NCBI GenBank assembly: GCA_023055425.1 | Contig: JALGPY010000005.1 | Coordinates: forward strand, 86,903,495 to 86,967,494 | Source: Linanthus parryae | Lineage: Eukaryota > Streptophyta > Magnoliopsida > Ericales > Polemoniaceae | Reading direction: 5' to 3' | Length of the DNA stretch: 64,000 nt | Shown here: one piece after another, positions 11,521 through 22,239 of the stretch | Numbering within the stretch: the stretch's first letter is position 1 | Layout of the letters: each line of letters begins with the position of its first letter | Made by a program: the position numbers and the translations under genes | The notes under the pieces: generated by a model | What the model was told of the DNA's origin: nothing | What the model saw: the letters and a program-made list of their open reading frames with translations, nothing else | The model's database searches: none

Positions 11521-13215
11521 TTGGAATTCTACAAAAGGAAAATACGCAAGTTTTAGTATTTGTGATTTTTTTTTTTACTATATTCAAGAATGACTAGTTT
11601 ATCAAAATGTAGCTCCCACTATTTTACTACAGATTAATAACCCTCAAGATATTAATACGGAAAATATCCTTATATTTTCTAGTGGGCCAAGATTCATGTT
11701 TCATCTCCTTATGAGCTTGCTTTGGCAAGTCACCCATAATTTGACTACTTTAGGTAGGAACAATTTCCAATTGCATCCCTTATGCAACTCTAGGTTCAAT
11801 TGGGCAAATAACTCCTTATTTATCCATCCATATGGATAATCCCAATTGATTGTCTCTAGATTTCTTAATCACATTAATAGCCTAGTTGTGTTCAACCTCT
11901 TATTTAAACAATTGCACATTACTAGCTTGTGCCATCGCATTCCATCATTATGAACCAAGTCTCCATGCTTTGGCACGTGCGAACTTGATAAATCATGATG
12001 ATAATGAAAGTTTTAATAACAAGAAGGCAAGAACACAATATTTGAATTTTTTTGAGGGATTTTAAATTCAATTTTAATTGTTTTGTTGATCTATATCAAC
12101 TAATCTATCTATTTGAGTTTGGGCACAACTCAAATAATAGATCCGGGTTGTCTAATTATCTTATTATCCTAATTGCATGTATCATCCATACACCAACTAC
12201 AAAATAATAAGACAATAATATAAAGAACCACAAAACACAAATAAACGTGATGTGGATATGGCCTTTTCTAGACGAAGATAATTCCAATCCAATGGAATTA
12301 TCTATGAACCCTAAAAGCAAAAACATCTCCATGCGTCTTGATCTTTTGGTCCATCCTTCATAGTCATGTGGAATGCTCCATGCTCCATGCTCCATATTTT
12401 GTGGCTTCTTTTGGCTTTGTGCTTCTTTTCTTCAATCTTGGCTAACAATCAACTCTATCTAGCACTAGCTAACAACTATAATAAATAAAATAAATCTCAC
12501 AAGTTGAGAAAAAAATGGCTGGCAGGCCATAAAACCCTAATTAATTATTACAATTAATTGATCAGCTCGCAGGCCGTAAACCATACCGCAAAAATTAAAC
12601 ATCCACATCAAACCACATCCTAAGGCCATATCCAATCACCATGCGAAGTGCACATAAACAGTTAAAATCCAATTTTAACGCGCTTGGTCAATTTTAATTG
12701 ATTTTAGGATATTCTAGGGTTAAAACGGTCCATGGGGCCCAACAATCGAATTGCCCCGGCCCAAAAGAGAACCGAAAAAGGCCTTGGGCCGGCCGGCCCC
12801 TAGCCCACGCGGCTAGGCCGCGGGCTAGGGCTGCCCCGACCCCTAGGCCGAGCCTTGCTTGGGCGGCAAGCAAGGAGGGGCGGTCCCCTTGGGGGGACGA
12901 ACCTCCTTTGGGAGTTTTTTCCAAAACAACTCCCTTTCTTGGTGCCCAAGTTTGCTTGTTTCCTTGTATGGGAAGAACTCCTTCTTCCCAAAGGATGCCC
13001 AAAACCTAGATCTAAGATCCTAAAATTTCTCAAAATCACTAATTCATGCATCCAATGCAAACACTAGGTCTTGTTATGATAGATTATTTACAAATTGCAT
13101 CACATGATTGATTTGTCTTGTTTTACGCGATAAACAACAATATTAAGGTGTAAAACTATCAAAACGTAACACATAAACCACGTTTATGCTCTACGACCTG
13201 TGGCTCTGATACCGC
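11521..13215 (-). other. Cop-1 5' leader between LTR and gag
   Basis: About 1.7 kb of non-coding leader. A GC-rich stretch at 12730-12910 gives overlapping ORFs on both strands that resemble no known protein and are probably composition artefacts. The primer-binding site is at its right end. No host gene is seen. Confidence 0.7.
13200..13215 (-). other. Cop-1 primer-binding site, initiator tRNA-Met
   Basis: Just inside the 5' LTR the minus strand reads GCGGTATCAGAGCCAC. GGTATCAGAGCCA is the standard plant copia primer-binding site complementary to the 3' end of initiator tRNA-Met. Confidence 0.85.
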
Positions 13216-14640
13216 TGTAGGGTTTTGATTCATGGATGCGCAACAAAAACAAAAACAATCATAACCCATGCAAAACCCTCGAAGGATCACAAGTCAAGAG
13301 ACATAACGATGGTAAAGGAAGAAATCAATAACACACCTTAGGGTTCTCCTTTGATGACTTCAAACGCGAATTGTGTCACGTTATCTATAGTTGATCCACG
13401 CGTAGAGTTGAATACTAGATCTTCCAATCCTTGGTGCTAGCCCGGAAAGAGGAAGAGGAATCACGCAAAACGAGACCAACAAAGGAGGTCTCGGCCTCCT
13501 TGTGGCTGACGGGGATGGGCGGCGACGAGGGAGGGGCGGCGGCTCCTCTCTTGCTTGCTTACTCTCTCCTTTTTGTTCTCTCCCACTCAAGTTATGATCA
13601 ATAAGGTCATAAGTGTGGGAAGGAAGGAAGAAGTGTCCTTTATATAGTCCAACAAATCCTTGCCAACTACCTAAAGGACCTATTCTAGTCCTACTAGAAT
13701 TCAATTTAGTCCCTTCCTTGCAAATGAATCCCTACTAAGTTTGCAAGGTATTGCAAAGTGATCATTCTAATTAATTAATCCTATTAATTAATTCCCAAAT
13801 CTAGTTCAACTCTATATAGCGTGTGACCCCATAGGTTCTATTTAGTTGGTAGCAACAATTTGCTAATATGGAGCGGTTTCTAGCAAAACATCCATTCTAG
13901 CTAACTAATAGAATAGTCATCATGACAAACCTTGTACAAGTAATTGTCTCATCCCTTTGTCTCTATATCCGGATTGGACACGAGACATACAAGTCACACT
14001 CGTATATCCAATCCATAGTTTCTCGATCCATGGGAATAACTTTATTCGTGCACATAACATTTATATCCCATATTGATTTATTCGAGTCTGGCCAAACATT
14101 GTATAAGCACTATCCTTCGAGTGGACTAGGATATTTACTCCGGTTATGTGGGAGGGACGAATTCGATCTACGTACACTACAATCTCTAAGCTTCCTTCTT
14201 ATTGTATCCAGTACACGCCTTTATAACTACCCAGTTACGGTGTAGCGTTTAACGCTACCAAAATCATAATAATCCACAACTAGAATATCTAGTGACTTCA
14301 AGTCTATGGATGACAATACCATTGCACCACGAGAAGCTCTTGTGAATCAACATAACGTGTATGTAGCCTTCTCGGAGATGGGTCAATCCGGTGCGCCATT
14401 ACCCTTAATGCACACCTATGTGTTGGATCATGATATCTCCATATCAATCCAACCCCATACTAGTCTATAGATGATTGTCCCATTAATCATTATACTGGAC
14501 TAGGGATATTTAAGATAAACAACACGATTGTAAATCTAAGGACTTCATTATATTAAATATACAATAAATAATAAATGAATTTTCTAGCCACAAATAAATT
14601 CATACTAAAATAGATTGCCTCTAGGGCATCTATTCCAACA
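13216..14640 (-). repeat. Cop-1 5' LTR
   Basis: In element orientation this is the 5' LTR, matching 6127-7557 along its whole length. It begins TGTAGGGTTTTG and ends ATTCCAACA on the plus strand, followed by the GTTGT duplication. A TATA box is at 13639-13646 on the minus strand. Confidence 0.95.
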
Positions 14641-14645
14641 GTTGT

Positions 14646-15164
14646 GTCTCCCAGTAATGGGATAATTTGCATTTAAAAGCAATAACGGCTAAGAGTGTTT
14701 GAAAACCTCAAATGACTTGGCGATGAAAGATTATTTAGAGCTTGAGATGCCTAGACGCTTTGAGTCAAAAGACGTGCCGTATCTTGATATGATTTGGTGG
14801 ATGTTCGGGGACGCCGTAGTGAGTTTGTTCATAGGATCATCATATCATATTTTTTGCTACGTGTTGTGAAATTTCGAATTGAGCTAGGGAGGATTTGATG
14901 GATTTCGGTTAAGGATAAAGACGTTGCCCAATCGCGTAAAAAGATTATTTTTTTGTTCTTTACTTTGTTGCATTGAACATACTTGAGTTGCATTGTGTAT
15001 ATCATGTTGTTTGCATAGTCGTGTCTTTGTGTATTGAGTCTTGAGTCGTGTTGGCTAGTGTAAGTATGCAAAGCGGTGGGGGTATGCATTTGTTGGTTTT
15101 GGTGTGTATGAGGCTTGCGCGTCATCGTTGCTCCGGACGAGCAAAGTGTAAGTGTGGGGGAATT
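14646..15164 (+). other. Gyp-A 3' internal region, downstream of Cop-1
   Basis: This is the continuation of Gyp-A after the insertion. I see no coding region. It ends in the purine tract GTAAGTGTGGGGGAATT (15147-15164), which abuts the LTR start TGATAGCACC, so it is the genuine polypurine tract of this element. Confidence 0.75.
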
Positions 15165-16713
15165 TGATAGCACCTTTTAGGAGCTATGTTTCTTTAGCAT
15201 TCATCACATATTTCAAAGTTTTTCGGGGCAGTTCAGAGCCTAATACGATGAAAGAATGCATCTTTATCATTTGTATCTTAATATGCTTAATTCTAGCCCG
15301 GGCATGTTTTACATGTTGATTTATTTTTTACTTAACGGATTTAATCGCTTGGGTATAGTGTTTGTTGTCTTTGAGAGGAAGCAGGACTTAATTAGCTATT
15401 TGGATCAAGAACACGAGCTTCGGAAGCTAGGAAGGACAAGGCAAGAGGCTCGGGATCGAACCAAGAAGTTGAATATTCAAGAACGATTCGGCAGGGCATT
15501 TTGTACGAAATGAGTAGCGTTTTACAAGAAATGATTCCGTACGAAATGGCCCCCATTTCGTACGAAATGGTCGGGGACTTGGCGCAAAATTTGTGGGGGA
15601 TAAAATACAAATATCAATACTTGGAATTCATTACTTGGACCTAGGCTGCAAAGGACGAGAAGGGAGAGCCAAGAAAAACAAGGATAGCTAAGGAAAAGAC
15701 TTTGGGAGCATCAAGAAGCAAGGAGACGAGTTGGGATCATGCCATAATCACGATTTTAGCTTTTGATCTATTTTATTCCTTTCTTTCTTGTATGGTATAT
15801 CAAAACATGTTTACTTTAGTTATGAGTAGCTAAACTCATACCTACACATATATGGAGAGCATAGGGTTTATGTTTTGATGATTTTTTCAGGATTCATGAA
15901 CTTTGATGCTTTAGAGTTTGTGCTTAGATGAAGAATTCTTTGGTTTATCACGTTGAGCTCTTTTGTTGACATACTAGAGTTAATATTCGTGATGAGTGCT
16001 ATATATTTCTTTTTCAAGAACTAAACCTAGCTTAATGATGATCTTAGTTAGTTAATCATTTGTGTGCTTTGCTTAATCATTAGCAAGTTAGGAGTCATGA
16101 CCCGAGCTTGTTGTTAATTAACTAGTGAGTGTGTGAAAGCAACTCTACCCTAGTTGGGATGAGTATACAAGTGCATTCCTAATTCAATGATACCGAGAGG
16201 TGCGTTGAGTGGGAGTGGCTAGAAGAGGGTAGATTTGGTAGGAGATAGTGAGGTGTTTGCGTGGTGGTGGTCTAAAAGGACATCATTCCGTGCACTGCCA
16301 TTAGCCTGCTAGAACGTGTTGGTAGACAGATTTGGCTCGAGAGGGGTAGAACGGTACTGGTTGTCAATGCAACTACCCAAATTAGCTAATTAAAGAGTTA
16401 TCGTGTTAGAACATGGAATCCGGAATCATCAGAACTACCTTAGGTGATCAATAGATTGCCTAGCTTTCTCCATCTTGACCTAATCAAAATATTTTATTTT
16501 TTGTCACTTAGTTACAATTGGTAGTCACTTGATTGAGGGTGATAACACTCAATTCAACAATCCTTTCTGAAAAGTTACTTAGTGTATTATATTTAGTTGT
16601 TAACACTTAGAATAGTAAACACCTTCCCTTGGGTTCGATAACTTGGAGTCCTAAATACTCCACTGTATAGCTTGATCGTATTCTTGTGCAATACGCGTAA
16701 TATAGGCGCGTCA
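15165..16713 (+). repeat. Gyp-A 3' LTR
   Basis: The LTR runs from TGATAGCACC after the polypurine tract to GCGCGTCA, the same end sequence as the Gyp-B LTRs. Its 3' half is recognisably related to the Gyp-B LTR, for example GGAGTCATGACCCG at about 16090 and again at 28908. Between 15491 and 15575 the palindromic word ATTTCGTACGAAAT occurs several times. An 85-codon ORF at 15256-15513 lies wholly inside the LTR and is not a gene. The following bases belong to Cop-2 gag. Confidence 0.85.
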
Positions 16714-17335
16714 ATACTGTTTATAGTGTGTTGCTAAATCCGGTAAAGAACTTTGGGAGTTTCTTGACAAAAAGTATAAAAGTGAAGATGCAGGGGCAAA
16801 GAAATTTGTAGTTGCAAAGTTCATCAAATTTTGTATGGCTGATACCAAAACTGTAATAATTCAAGTTCAGGAGTTGCAGGTTATCCTACATGATATTCAT
16901 GCTGAAGGAATGACCTTAAGTAGATCATTCCAAGTTTCTTGTATGATTTAGAAACTACCTCCTTCGTGGAAGGATTTGAAGAATAATCTCAAGCACAAGC
17001 AGAACGAAATTATAATGGAATAACTCATCCCCCGCTTGAGGATTGAGGAAGATAACAACAACTAAAATAACAAAGGGGGAATTGTGCAAGCCAAAGCCAA
17101 CATCGTGGAGACAGTTTCCAAGAAGAAATAAAATGCTCACGACGGAAATGGCAAAGACAAGGTGTTCAAGGGAAGATGGTAAAATTTCGAGAAAACTGGC
17201 CATCGCCGAAATGAATGCAAGATGAAGCGGGAGATCCCTAAGAACAAAAAAAGAGGCGAATGTTGCTGAAACTAAAGATGACGATGGCCTCCTCTTGTCT
17301 GCGGTAGTGTCAGAGACAAACATGATTGGTAGCAA
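16714..17335 (+). pseudogene. Cop-2 gag remnant
   Basis: The first codons after the Gyp-A LTR read [15 protein letters not shown] and [17 protein letters not shown], then [17 protein letters not shown], all typical of copia gag of the UBN2 type. A stop follows SCMI near 16950, and further fragments PPSWKDLKNNLKHK and LRIEED continue in the same region. The zinc knuckle near 17190-17225 is degraded: FEKTGHRRNEC keeps His and the last Cys but has lost the first two Cys. It matches the second copy at 63350-63614 closely at nucleotide level. Confidence 0.85.
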
Positions 17336-17436
17336 TCTAAAGGACTGACATAGAAGCCACACACCGTATAAGCTACGACAAAAAAATGTTCCACAAGTAC
17401 GAAGAAGTGGAAAATGGAGAGCCACTATTAATGGGA

Positions 17437-18240
17437 AATTGATCTTCATACACCGTGGAAGGGAAATGATCAATCATCCTAAAGATGACTTCGGGAAACA
17501 TGGCGGTGCTCAATGATGTGCTTCAGGTACCTAAAATTTGTTGGATTTTGGTTTTGAGATATGTACTAGTTAAGAAAGGATTCAAGATCGTTTCTTAATC
17601 TGGAAAAGTTGACTAGTTAAGAATGGTACGTACGTAGGTAGGGGTTACCTTAGTAAAGACATGTTCAAACTTAAAGTAATGACCATGACGCCAAAAGTGG
17701 TTGTGTATAAGAATGCATTTCTATTTACTTGTTGGAGTCGTCTACTTTATGTCATAGTAGGCTCGGTCATGCAAAATTTGAATCGATTTACAAAATAATG
17801 TCTAGGGAACACATTACCAATGCAAAAAATCACAAGTCCCACAAATGTGAAATATGCTTTGAGGCGAAACCGACTAAGTAACCCTTCCGACCAAATGATG
17901 TAAAAATGACTACTCCCCTCGAATTAATCCATACGGGTTATGGAAAGGGAAGCCACCATCCTACAAATACCTTAAAGTGCGGGGGTGTCTTGCAAAGGTA
18001 TTAATACATACCTATGATGGTGAAACTTGGACCAAAAATGTTGGACTGCGTTTTCATAGGCTATGCTCAATATAGAAGTGCATATCGATTTTTAGTTATT
18101 AAATCAAAAATTGAGGACATGCACGTAAAAACTACATTTGAGTCATTTAATGCGTCATTCTCTGAATATGTATTTCCATATAAGAATAGGAATGTAGAAA
18201 TTTATAACAAAAGAACTCAAGAGTCTAAACTTGAATAATC
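17437..18240 (+). pseudogene. Cop-2 protease to integrase remnant
   Basis: The region is heavily decayed. A GAG-pre-integrase fragment is readable near 17755-17880 (SRLGHAKFESIYKIM and HKCEICFEAKPTK, the zinc-binding part of integrase). The catalytic core of integrase is largely missing: a leading HTGY fragment near 17925 is followed directly by the C-terminal segment. That segment is open at 18014-18238 (LDCVFIGYAQYRSAYRFLVIKS), the end-of-integrase motif common in copia. Confidence 0.75.
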
Positions 18241-18249
18241 AATAAAGGA

Positions 18250-18840
18250 AGCCGAACCTAGACGTGGCAAGGACGCAAGAATGACTAAAACATATTTCCG
18301 TAATTTTCTAACTTATGTGATAGAAAACGAACCTCATTCCTATAAGAAGGCTATGTCTACATCCGAGGGAACATATTGGAAAGAGGCAATAAATAGTGAA
18401 ATTGAATCAATAGTACAAAATCACACATGGGAATTGGTTAATTAACCCTCGTGTTGTATGCCATTAGGATGCAAATGGATACTTAAGCGCAAGCATAAAA
18501 CCGACTGAAAAATTGAAAAATACAAGGCTAGACTTGTAGCTAAAGGGTATAAAGAAAAAGAAGGTATTGACTATTTTGATACCTATTGACAAGTGACCAG
18601 AATTATGTCTATTTTCATGTTATAGCACTCACAACTATAAATGATCTTGAGATTCACCAAATGAACGTAAGAAATGCCTCTTTGAATGGTGAACTGGATG
18701 TAGATATCTACATGGAACAACCATAAGGTTTCCTTGTCCCCGAACAAGAAAACAAAGTGTGTCGATTGTTTAAATCTCTTTATGGAGTAAAACAAGCTCC
18801 AAAACAATGGCATATAAATTTAGATAGCACAATGCTTCAA
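18250..18840 (+). pseudogene. Cop-2 reverse transcriptase, N-terminal remnant
   Basis: The linker EAEPRRGKDARMTKTYF leads to RT. Readable motifs are SYKKAMSTSEGTYWKEAINSEIESI, LGCKWILKRKHKTD, ARLVAKGYKEKEGIDYFDTY, and, across frames, the DVK-AFLNG-like palm segment near 18665-18700. Several stops interrupt it and no YVDD motif survives. The order and spacing fit a copia RT. Confidence 0.8.
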
Positions 18841-18889
18841 ACATATCACAATTATTGGATGTGACAGGTGTGTTGATTATGGAAAGTAA

Positions 18890-19810
18890 TTCAACTATCA
18901 TTAACTCAACAAAGAAATTATTGACAACTAAGTCCGACATGAAAGATTCGTTGAAGTTATATTTTCATCACTAAAACAACTAATGGATACTCACTATCTC
19001 AGTCAACCTATATATGTTGGGAAAATTCTTGAGAAATTTGACAAAAATGATGGCAAGATAGTTAGGACAACGGTTGATCCTAATTTACATCTCGGGAGGA
19101 ATAGCGGTGCAGGTAAAAGAAAAGTCGAGTATGCTCAAGTTATTGGCAGTCTAATGTACATGATGAACTACACCAGCCCAGATATCGCCCAAGCAGTTGG
19201 CAAACTAAGTTTCTACACCAGCAATCCAAGTAATAAGCACTGGAAAGAAATGACTCTAGTGTTAAAGTATTTTCGGCACACCTTAACATACAAACTTCAT
19301 TACTCTTGATACATTGCAGTTCTAGAAGGATATAGTGACGCCAATTGAATAGCCGATACAACATAATCTAAATCCACGAGTGGGTATGTGTTTAACCTAG
19401 TAGGTGCATCCATATCACGAAAATCTTACAAACAGACTTCCATTGCAAGATCCATAATGGAATCTGAGTTCATTTTTCTGGATAAAAAAAATGAGGAAGC
19501 AGAATGTCTTTGACACTTCTAGAAAGCACTTCCAGTATGGCCGAAACTAATGACGGCTATAGGCATCCATTGTGATAGCCAGTCAACAATTGGAAGGGCA
19601 CAAAGCAGTATCCATAGTTGTAAGTCTAGGAACATTCATCGAAGACATAGTACAAATAAAAAATTTCTCTCTAACGAAATTATATCGATCGAGTACGTGA
19701 AGTCTAAGGATAAATTAGCTGATTCCCTAACCAAGAGTATAGTAAGAGAGCAAGTCTTGATTTCGTCAAGGGGAATGGGATTAAATCCTCTCTCACAGAG
19801 TTACACGTAG
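18890..19810 (+). pseudogene. Cop-2 RT end and RNase H remnant
   Basis: Frame 18983-19309 carries the RT C-terminal and RNase H-proximal segment, with VIGSLMYMMNYTSPDIAQAVGKLS, which aligns with the usual GSLMY...RPDI motif. The RNase H part has [21 protein letters not shown] and SIMESEF (catalytic acids in part). It ends with frame 19550-19810, which has IHCDSQSTIG, the RNIHRRHSTNKKFLS block and KDKLADSLTKSI. In-frame stops occur near 19308, 19347, 19365 and 19514. Confidence 0.85.
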
Positions 19811-20375
19811 TGGCAAACCTAACCTATATGATTGGAGATCCCAAGAACTAGGTAAAAAAGGGACAACCTAACTACTGTGAAAATACAGTCAGTGTAAGGA
19901 ACTTTTATTTCCAAGCCCATTCCTAGGGCGCCGCCAAGTGACACTTGTGTTGGTTCATGATAAACATTTGGTTCATATCTTGGTAATAAAATCAAGTGGG
20001 GTATGGAAATATACTCTTTATGAGACTCCCCTATATGAGTGGGGACTGGGGGCCGATTCTAGGAGAATGATGAGGCTAAATTTCTAAGACCACTCACGAA
20101 ACCAGGATTAAGTGTTCCATGGCAAAAAAGGACACGATCATGTGAACCTGAAATGGAAAGAATAATAACCATGTGGGTACTATTGACTTGGAATACACCA
20201 CGCTAAGCAGAGGCGATTCGCCACTGACAAACACGTATACCCTGTGGTATTCCACTAGAGAATGTTCAAAGTCTCATGCCACCTTCTCGATAAGATTATT
20301 GTTTGCTAGATAGCACTCTTTCTTCCTTTTTGATATTCGGGCTCTTATGCCAATTATTTCATTCATGTGGGGAAT
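19811..20375 (+). other. Cop-2 3' non-coding region with polypurine tract
   Basis: No gene is seen. The block TGAGACTCCCCTATATGAG near 20020 is typical of the 3' untranslated part of this copia type. The tract CATGTGGGGAAT (20364-20375) directly precedes the LTR start TGTAGGAATAACC. Confidence 0.7.
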
Positions 20376-21180
20376 TGTAGGAATAACCTTATTGTTTTAC
20401 ACGACTTTGGAGGTTAACTTTTATGGATGAACTTATCCATTCACAAAATCAATTTTTTTTTATTCCTTAGAGGTAGGTGAACATCCTACAACTTTACTTC
20501 ATCCAAAATTGTAATCGGACGAATGAAATTTTTGATAGTGAAAATGAGTGTTTCAAATGGGGAAATACTAGTTGTCCCACATCATTTGTTGGAGTAGACT
20601 TTTTCCATTTAATGTACTCCAATTTTACTCATAAGGGCACAATTCTTTTGGTGAAGCAATTTTATTTGGGAAGGAGGAACTAGATATGTCCGAATCAGCA
20701 CACATGCGCGTGTGCGCCCCGCTGCCACCGTCCTTATGGAACAACTTGGATTTGATCAGGACGTGACGTGGCGATGCGCTGTGAAGTGTGGTGTGGATTA
20801 GTTGTTAGGCTCTGATCTATTTTACTTTTTGGCCAAAAATTAATTTCTTACCGTCAAAATTTCTTTACCAGAATTTTGAATTTATTTTCCAACTTTTCTG
20901 GAACGGATTTTGTAACCGTTCGTGAACAGTCCCAACTGCTCCAACGGGTGTTTATTCTTCTATAAAATTATATCACCCATCCCAGTTTCATTAACTCCGA
21001 AAAAACTATTTCCAGAGAGTATCCAACCTAACTTTTGTTTCTGAGTGCTATCATTCTATTTGAGGGTTCATTTGGTGTAATCCTGCTGTGCTACCTGATT
21101 ACACAGTGAGAGACAATTATCCTGAGAGATATTTTCTCCGGATTAAATTGCACCTAAAGGGAGATAATTTCACTTTAAGG
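20376..21180 (+). repeat. Cop-2 3' LTR, right end uncertain
   Basis: It begins TGTAGGAATAACC after the polypurine tract. The last ~190 bases (20978-21169, from CCCAGTTTCATTAACTCC to ACCTAAAGGGA) match 62833-63010 in the second copy. The true LTR end could be at GATTACA (about 21105) or further right; I cannot decide without other copies. Confidence 0.65.
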
Positions 21181-21244
21181 AAGTCGAGAGTATGTTCGAG
21201 ATTGTCTTTGATTTCTCCAACTTCTTGCAAAAACATTTTAAACT

Positions 21245-21320
21245 ATGTTAGTACTGCTTTAGGACGTCCATGTCCATCATCAGCCTAACAAATAGCAACC
21301 TGAGGAGGTAGACTTTATAA
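21245..21320 (+). pseudogene. SRA/YDG-domain fragment, plus strand
   Basis: The frame reads CFRTSMSIISLTNSNL, then after a one-base shift EVDFIR. This corresponds to the F.R...S..GLH......VD start of the SRA domain seen more fully at 59615-60217 and 60345-60930. Only about 75 bases are kept. It lies just outside the Cop-2 3' LTR and faces an inverted partner at 21415-21605. Confidence 0.65.
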
Positions 21321-21331
21321 GGCCCGGTAAT

Positions 21332-21399
21332 GAGGATATATGAACCTCACTAGTATTATATCCAAAAGAAGAAGTTACTACTGAGATTCATATATCCTC
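21332..21399. repeat. Inverted repeat between two SRA fragments
   Basis: GAGGATATATGAA at 21332-21344 is exactly reverse-complemented at 21387-21399, with a ~42-base loop. It sits between the plus and minus SRA fragments, so the whole block 21250-21480 is an inverted repeat. Confidence 0.85.
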
Positions 21400-21414
21400 A
21401 ATTTCGTGTCTTGT

Positions 21415-21605
21415 GAATGTTGTTGTTTATGGGGGCCGATGATGGACATGGACGTCCTATAGCAAAACTCTACTCTGACCTCCACTCCGGGGACCCTTCG
21501 ATAATATCGGTTAGTTAAAGAAACAAGTACTTCTCTTGATCAGCTTTTCCGCTTCCTGATCGACCCTCTTGACCATGTAATTATTTAGCACCATACGAAC
21601 AACAA
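21415..21605 (-). pseudogene. SRA/YDG-domain fragment, minus strand
   Basis: On the minus strand the frames give MVKRVDQEAEKLIKRS, then SPGVEVRVEF and CYRTSMSIIG. These match the minus-arm SRA copy (KVDQQEAKPIRS, VPGVEVGDEFRFRTSISII) with one frameshift and a lost GD pair. The last 50 bases are an inverted match to the plus fragment at 21250-21300. Confidence 0.7.
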
Positions 21606-22239
21606 TGAACCTGAGAAGGGTATATCTAGTGGATTAGAGAACAAGTGGGGTTTTGTGAGATCTTCGATACGTGATCCAATATCGTAAACTTGTGTGAATC
21701 CAAAAAATATCTGAGCGAGAATGAGCAATATCCTCATCCGTAACACCTCATTCAGTTCTTTGTTTTTTACATTTAAAAATCATATCATTTCTCCCTGAAT
21801 TCTATATGCGGTTTATCGCTGAGTGCCTTTCCGCAAAAGCACAAGTGAAGTTTGATCTAGGGTCAAAATAAAAATCCGTTGATGTTTGGATGCTCCTACA
21901 TCATACCCCACAGGATGGTGCGAATCAAGCATGGCAATACACGTCTATGGAGTGATCTTAACTTGGAGTCGTTTTCCATTTCAAATACACACAGATAGAG
22001 AGATAGAGAGATCCGATATTCTAAAAAAACACTCAAAAAAGGTCCCTTCGTTGCTGAGAAGAGAAAAATAGGGAAATGGAAGATGAAATCAAAGAGGAAA
22101 AGATAGAGACACTGAGAGTTTCAGACTGACAAAGAGAGAGGGAATGGGTTCTGATAAAGAGACTAAGAGATCAACGATGTTGCGTTGTAGGGGGCTGCTT
22201 TGTAATTGACTCAAACTCCAAGGGGGTCAGTTTAAATTA
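21606..22239. other. Unassigned AT-rich sequence
   Basis: I see no gene, RNA or clear transposon end. A short ORF at 21886-22071 has no recognisable motif. GA-rich repeats (GAGAGATAGAGAG) occur at 21996-22140. Confidence 0.5.

Larger units (their letters stand above)
6127..14640 (-). mobile_element. Cop-1: nearly complete Ty1/copia retrotransposon
   Basis: Two LTRs of about 1.43 kb (6127-7557 and 13216-14640) begin TG and end CA and flank a minus-strand gag-protease-integrase-RT-RNase H region in the copia order. The 5-bp target duplication GTTGT is exact at 6122-6126 and 14641-14645. A primer-binding site for initiator tRNA-Met lies next to the right LTR and a polypurine tract next to the left one. 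Only a handful of stops and one or two frameshifts interrupt the coding region. The protein motifs fit the Tork/Angela group. It inserted into Gyp-A, so it is younger than that element. Confidence 0.95.
1..16713 (+). mobile_element. Gyp-A: Athila-type Ty3/gypsy element, 5' end outside window
   Basis: This is a plus-strand gypsy element that begins before the window and is split by Cop-1 at 6127-14640. The parts seen are gag, an aspartic protease, a long post-protease leader, an env-like region, a polypurine tract and a 3' LTR. The gag and the DLGAS protease resemble the Athila lineage. No reverse transcriptase, RNase H or integrase is present: the protease frame ends at 2363 and the env-side leader starts at once. 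The element therefore looks non-autonomous, or internally deleted before its last move. It sits inside Cop-2 gag; the five bases after its LTR are ATACT, and the matching left duplication would be upstream of the window. Confidence 0.85.
16714..21180 (+). mobile_element. Cop-2: decayed Ty1/copia element, 3' part
   Basis: A plus-strand copia element whose 5' end lies before the window, beyond Gyp-A. The order gag, protease, integrase, RT, RNase H, polypurine tract, LTR is readable, but stops and frameshifts are frequent. A second copy of the same family, with most of the gag core deleted, lies at 62833-63614. The right border is uncertain: similarity between the two copies ends near 21169. Confidence 0.85.

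Noticed and set aside
12694..13009. Paired ~100-codon ORFs on both strands
   Set aside because: GC-rich part of the Cop-1 leader; complementary open frames arise from composition, and no motif is seen.
15256..15513. 85-codon ORF with a charged helical tail
   Set aside because: It lies wholly inside the Gyp-A LTR. A similar LTR ORF in Gyp-B is not conserved in sequence.
16955..17473. 172-codon minus-strand ORF
   Set aside because: Antisense to Cop-2 gag; the homologous antisense ORF at 63281-63694 shows it is a frame shadow of the zinc-knuckle region.
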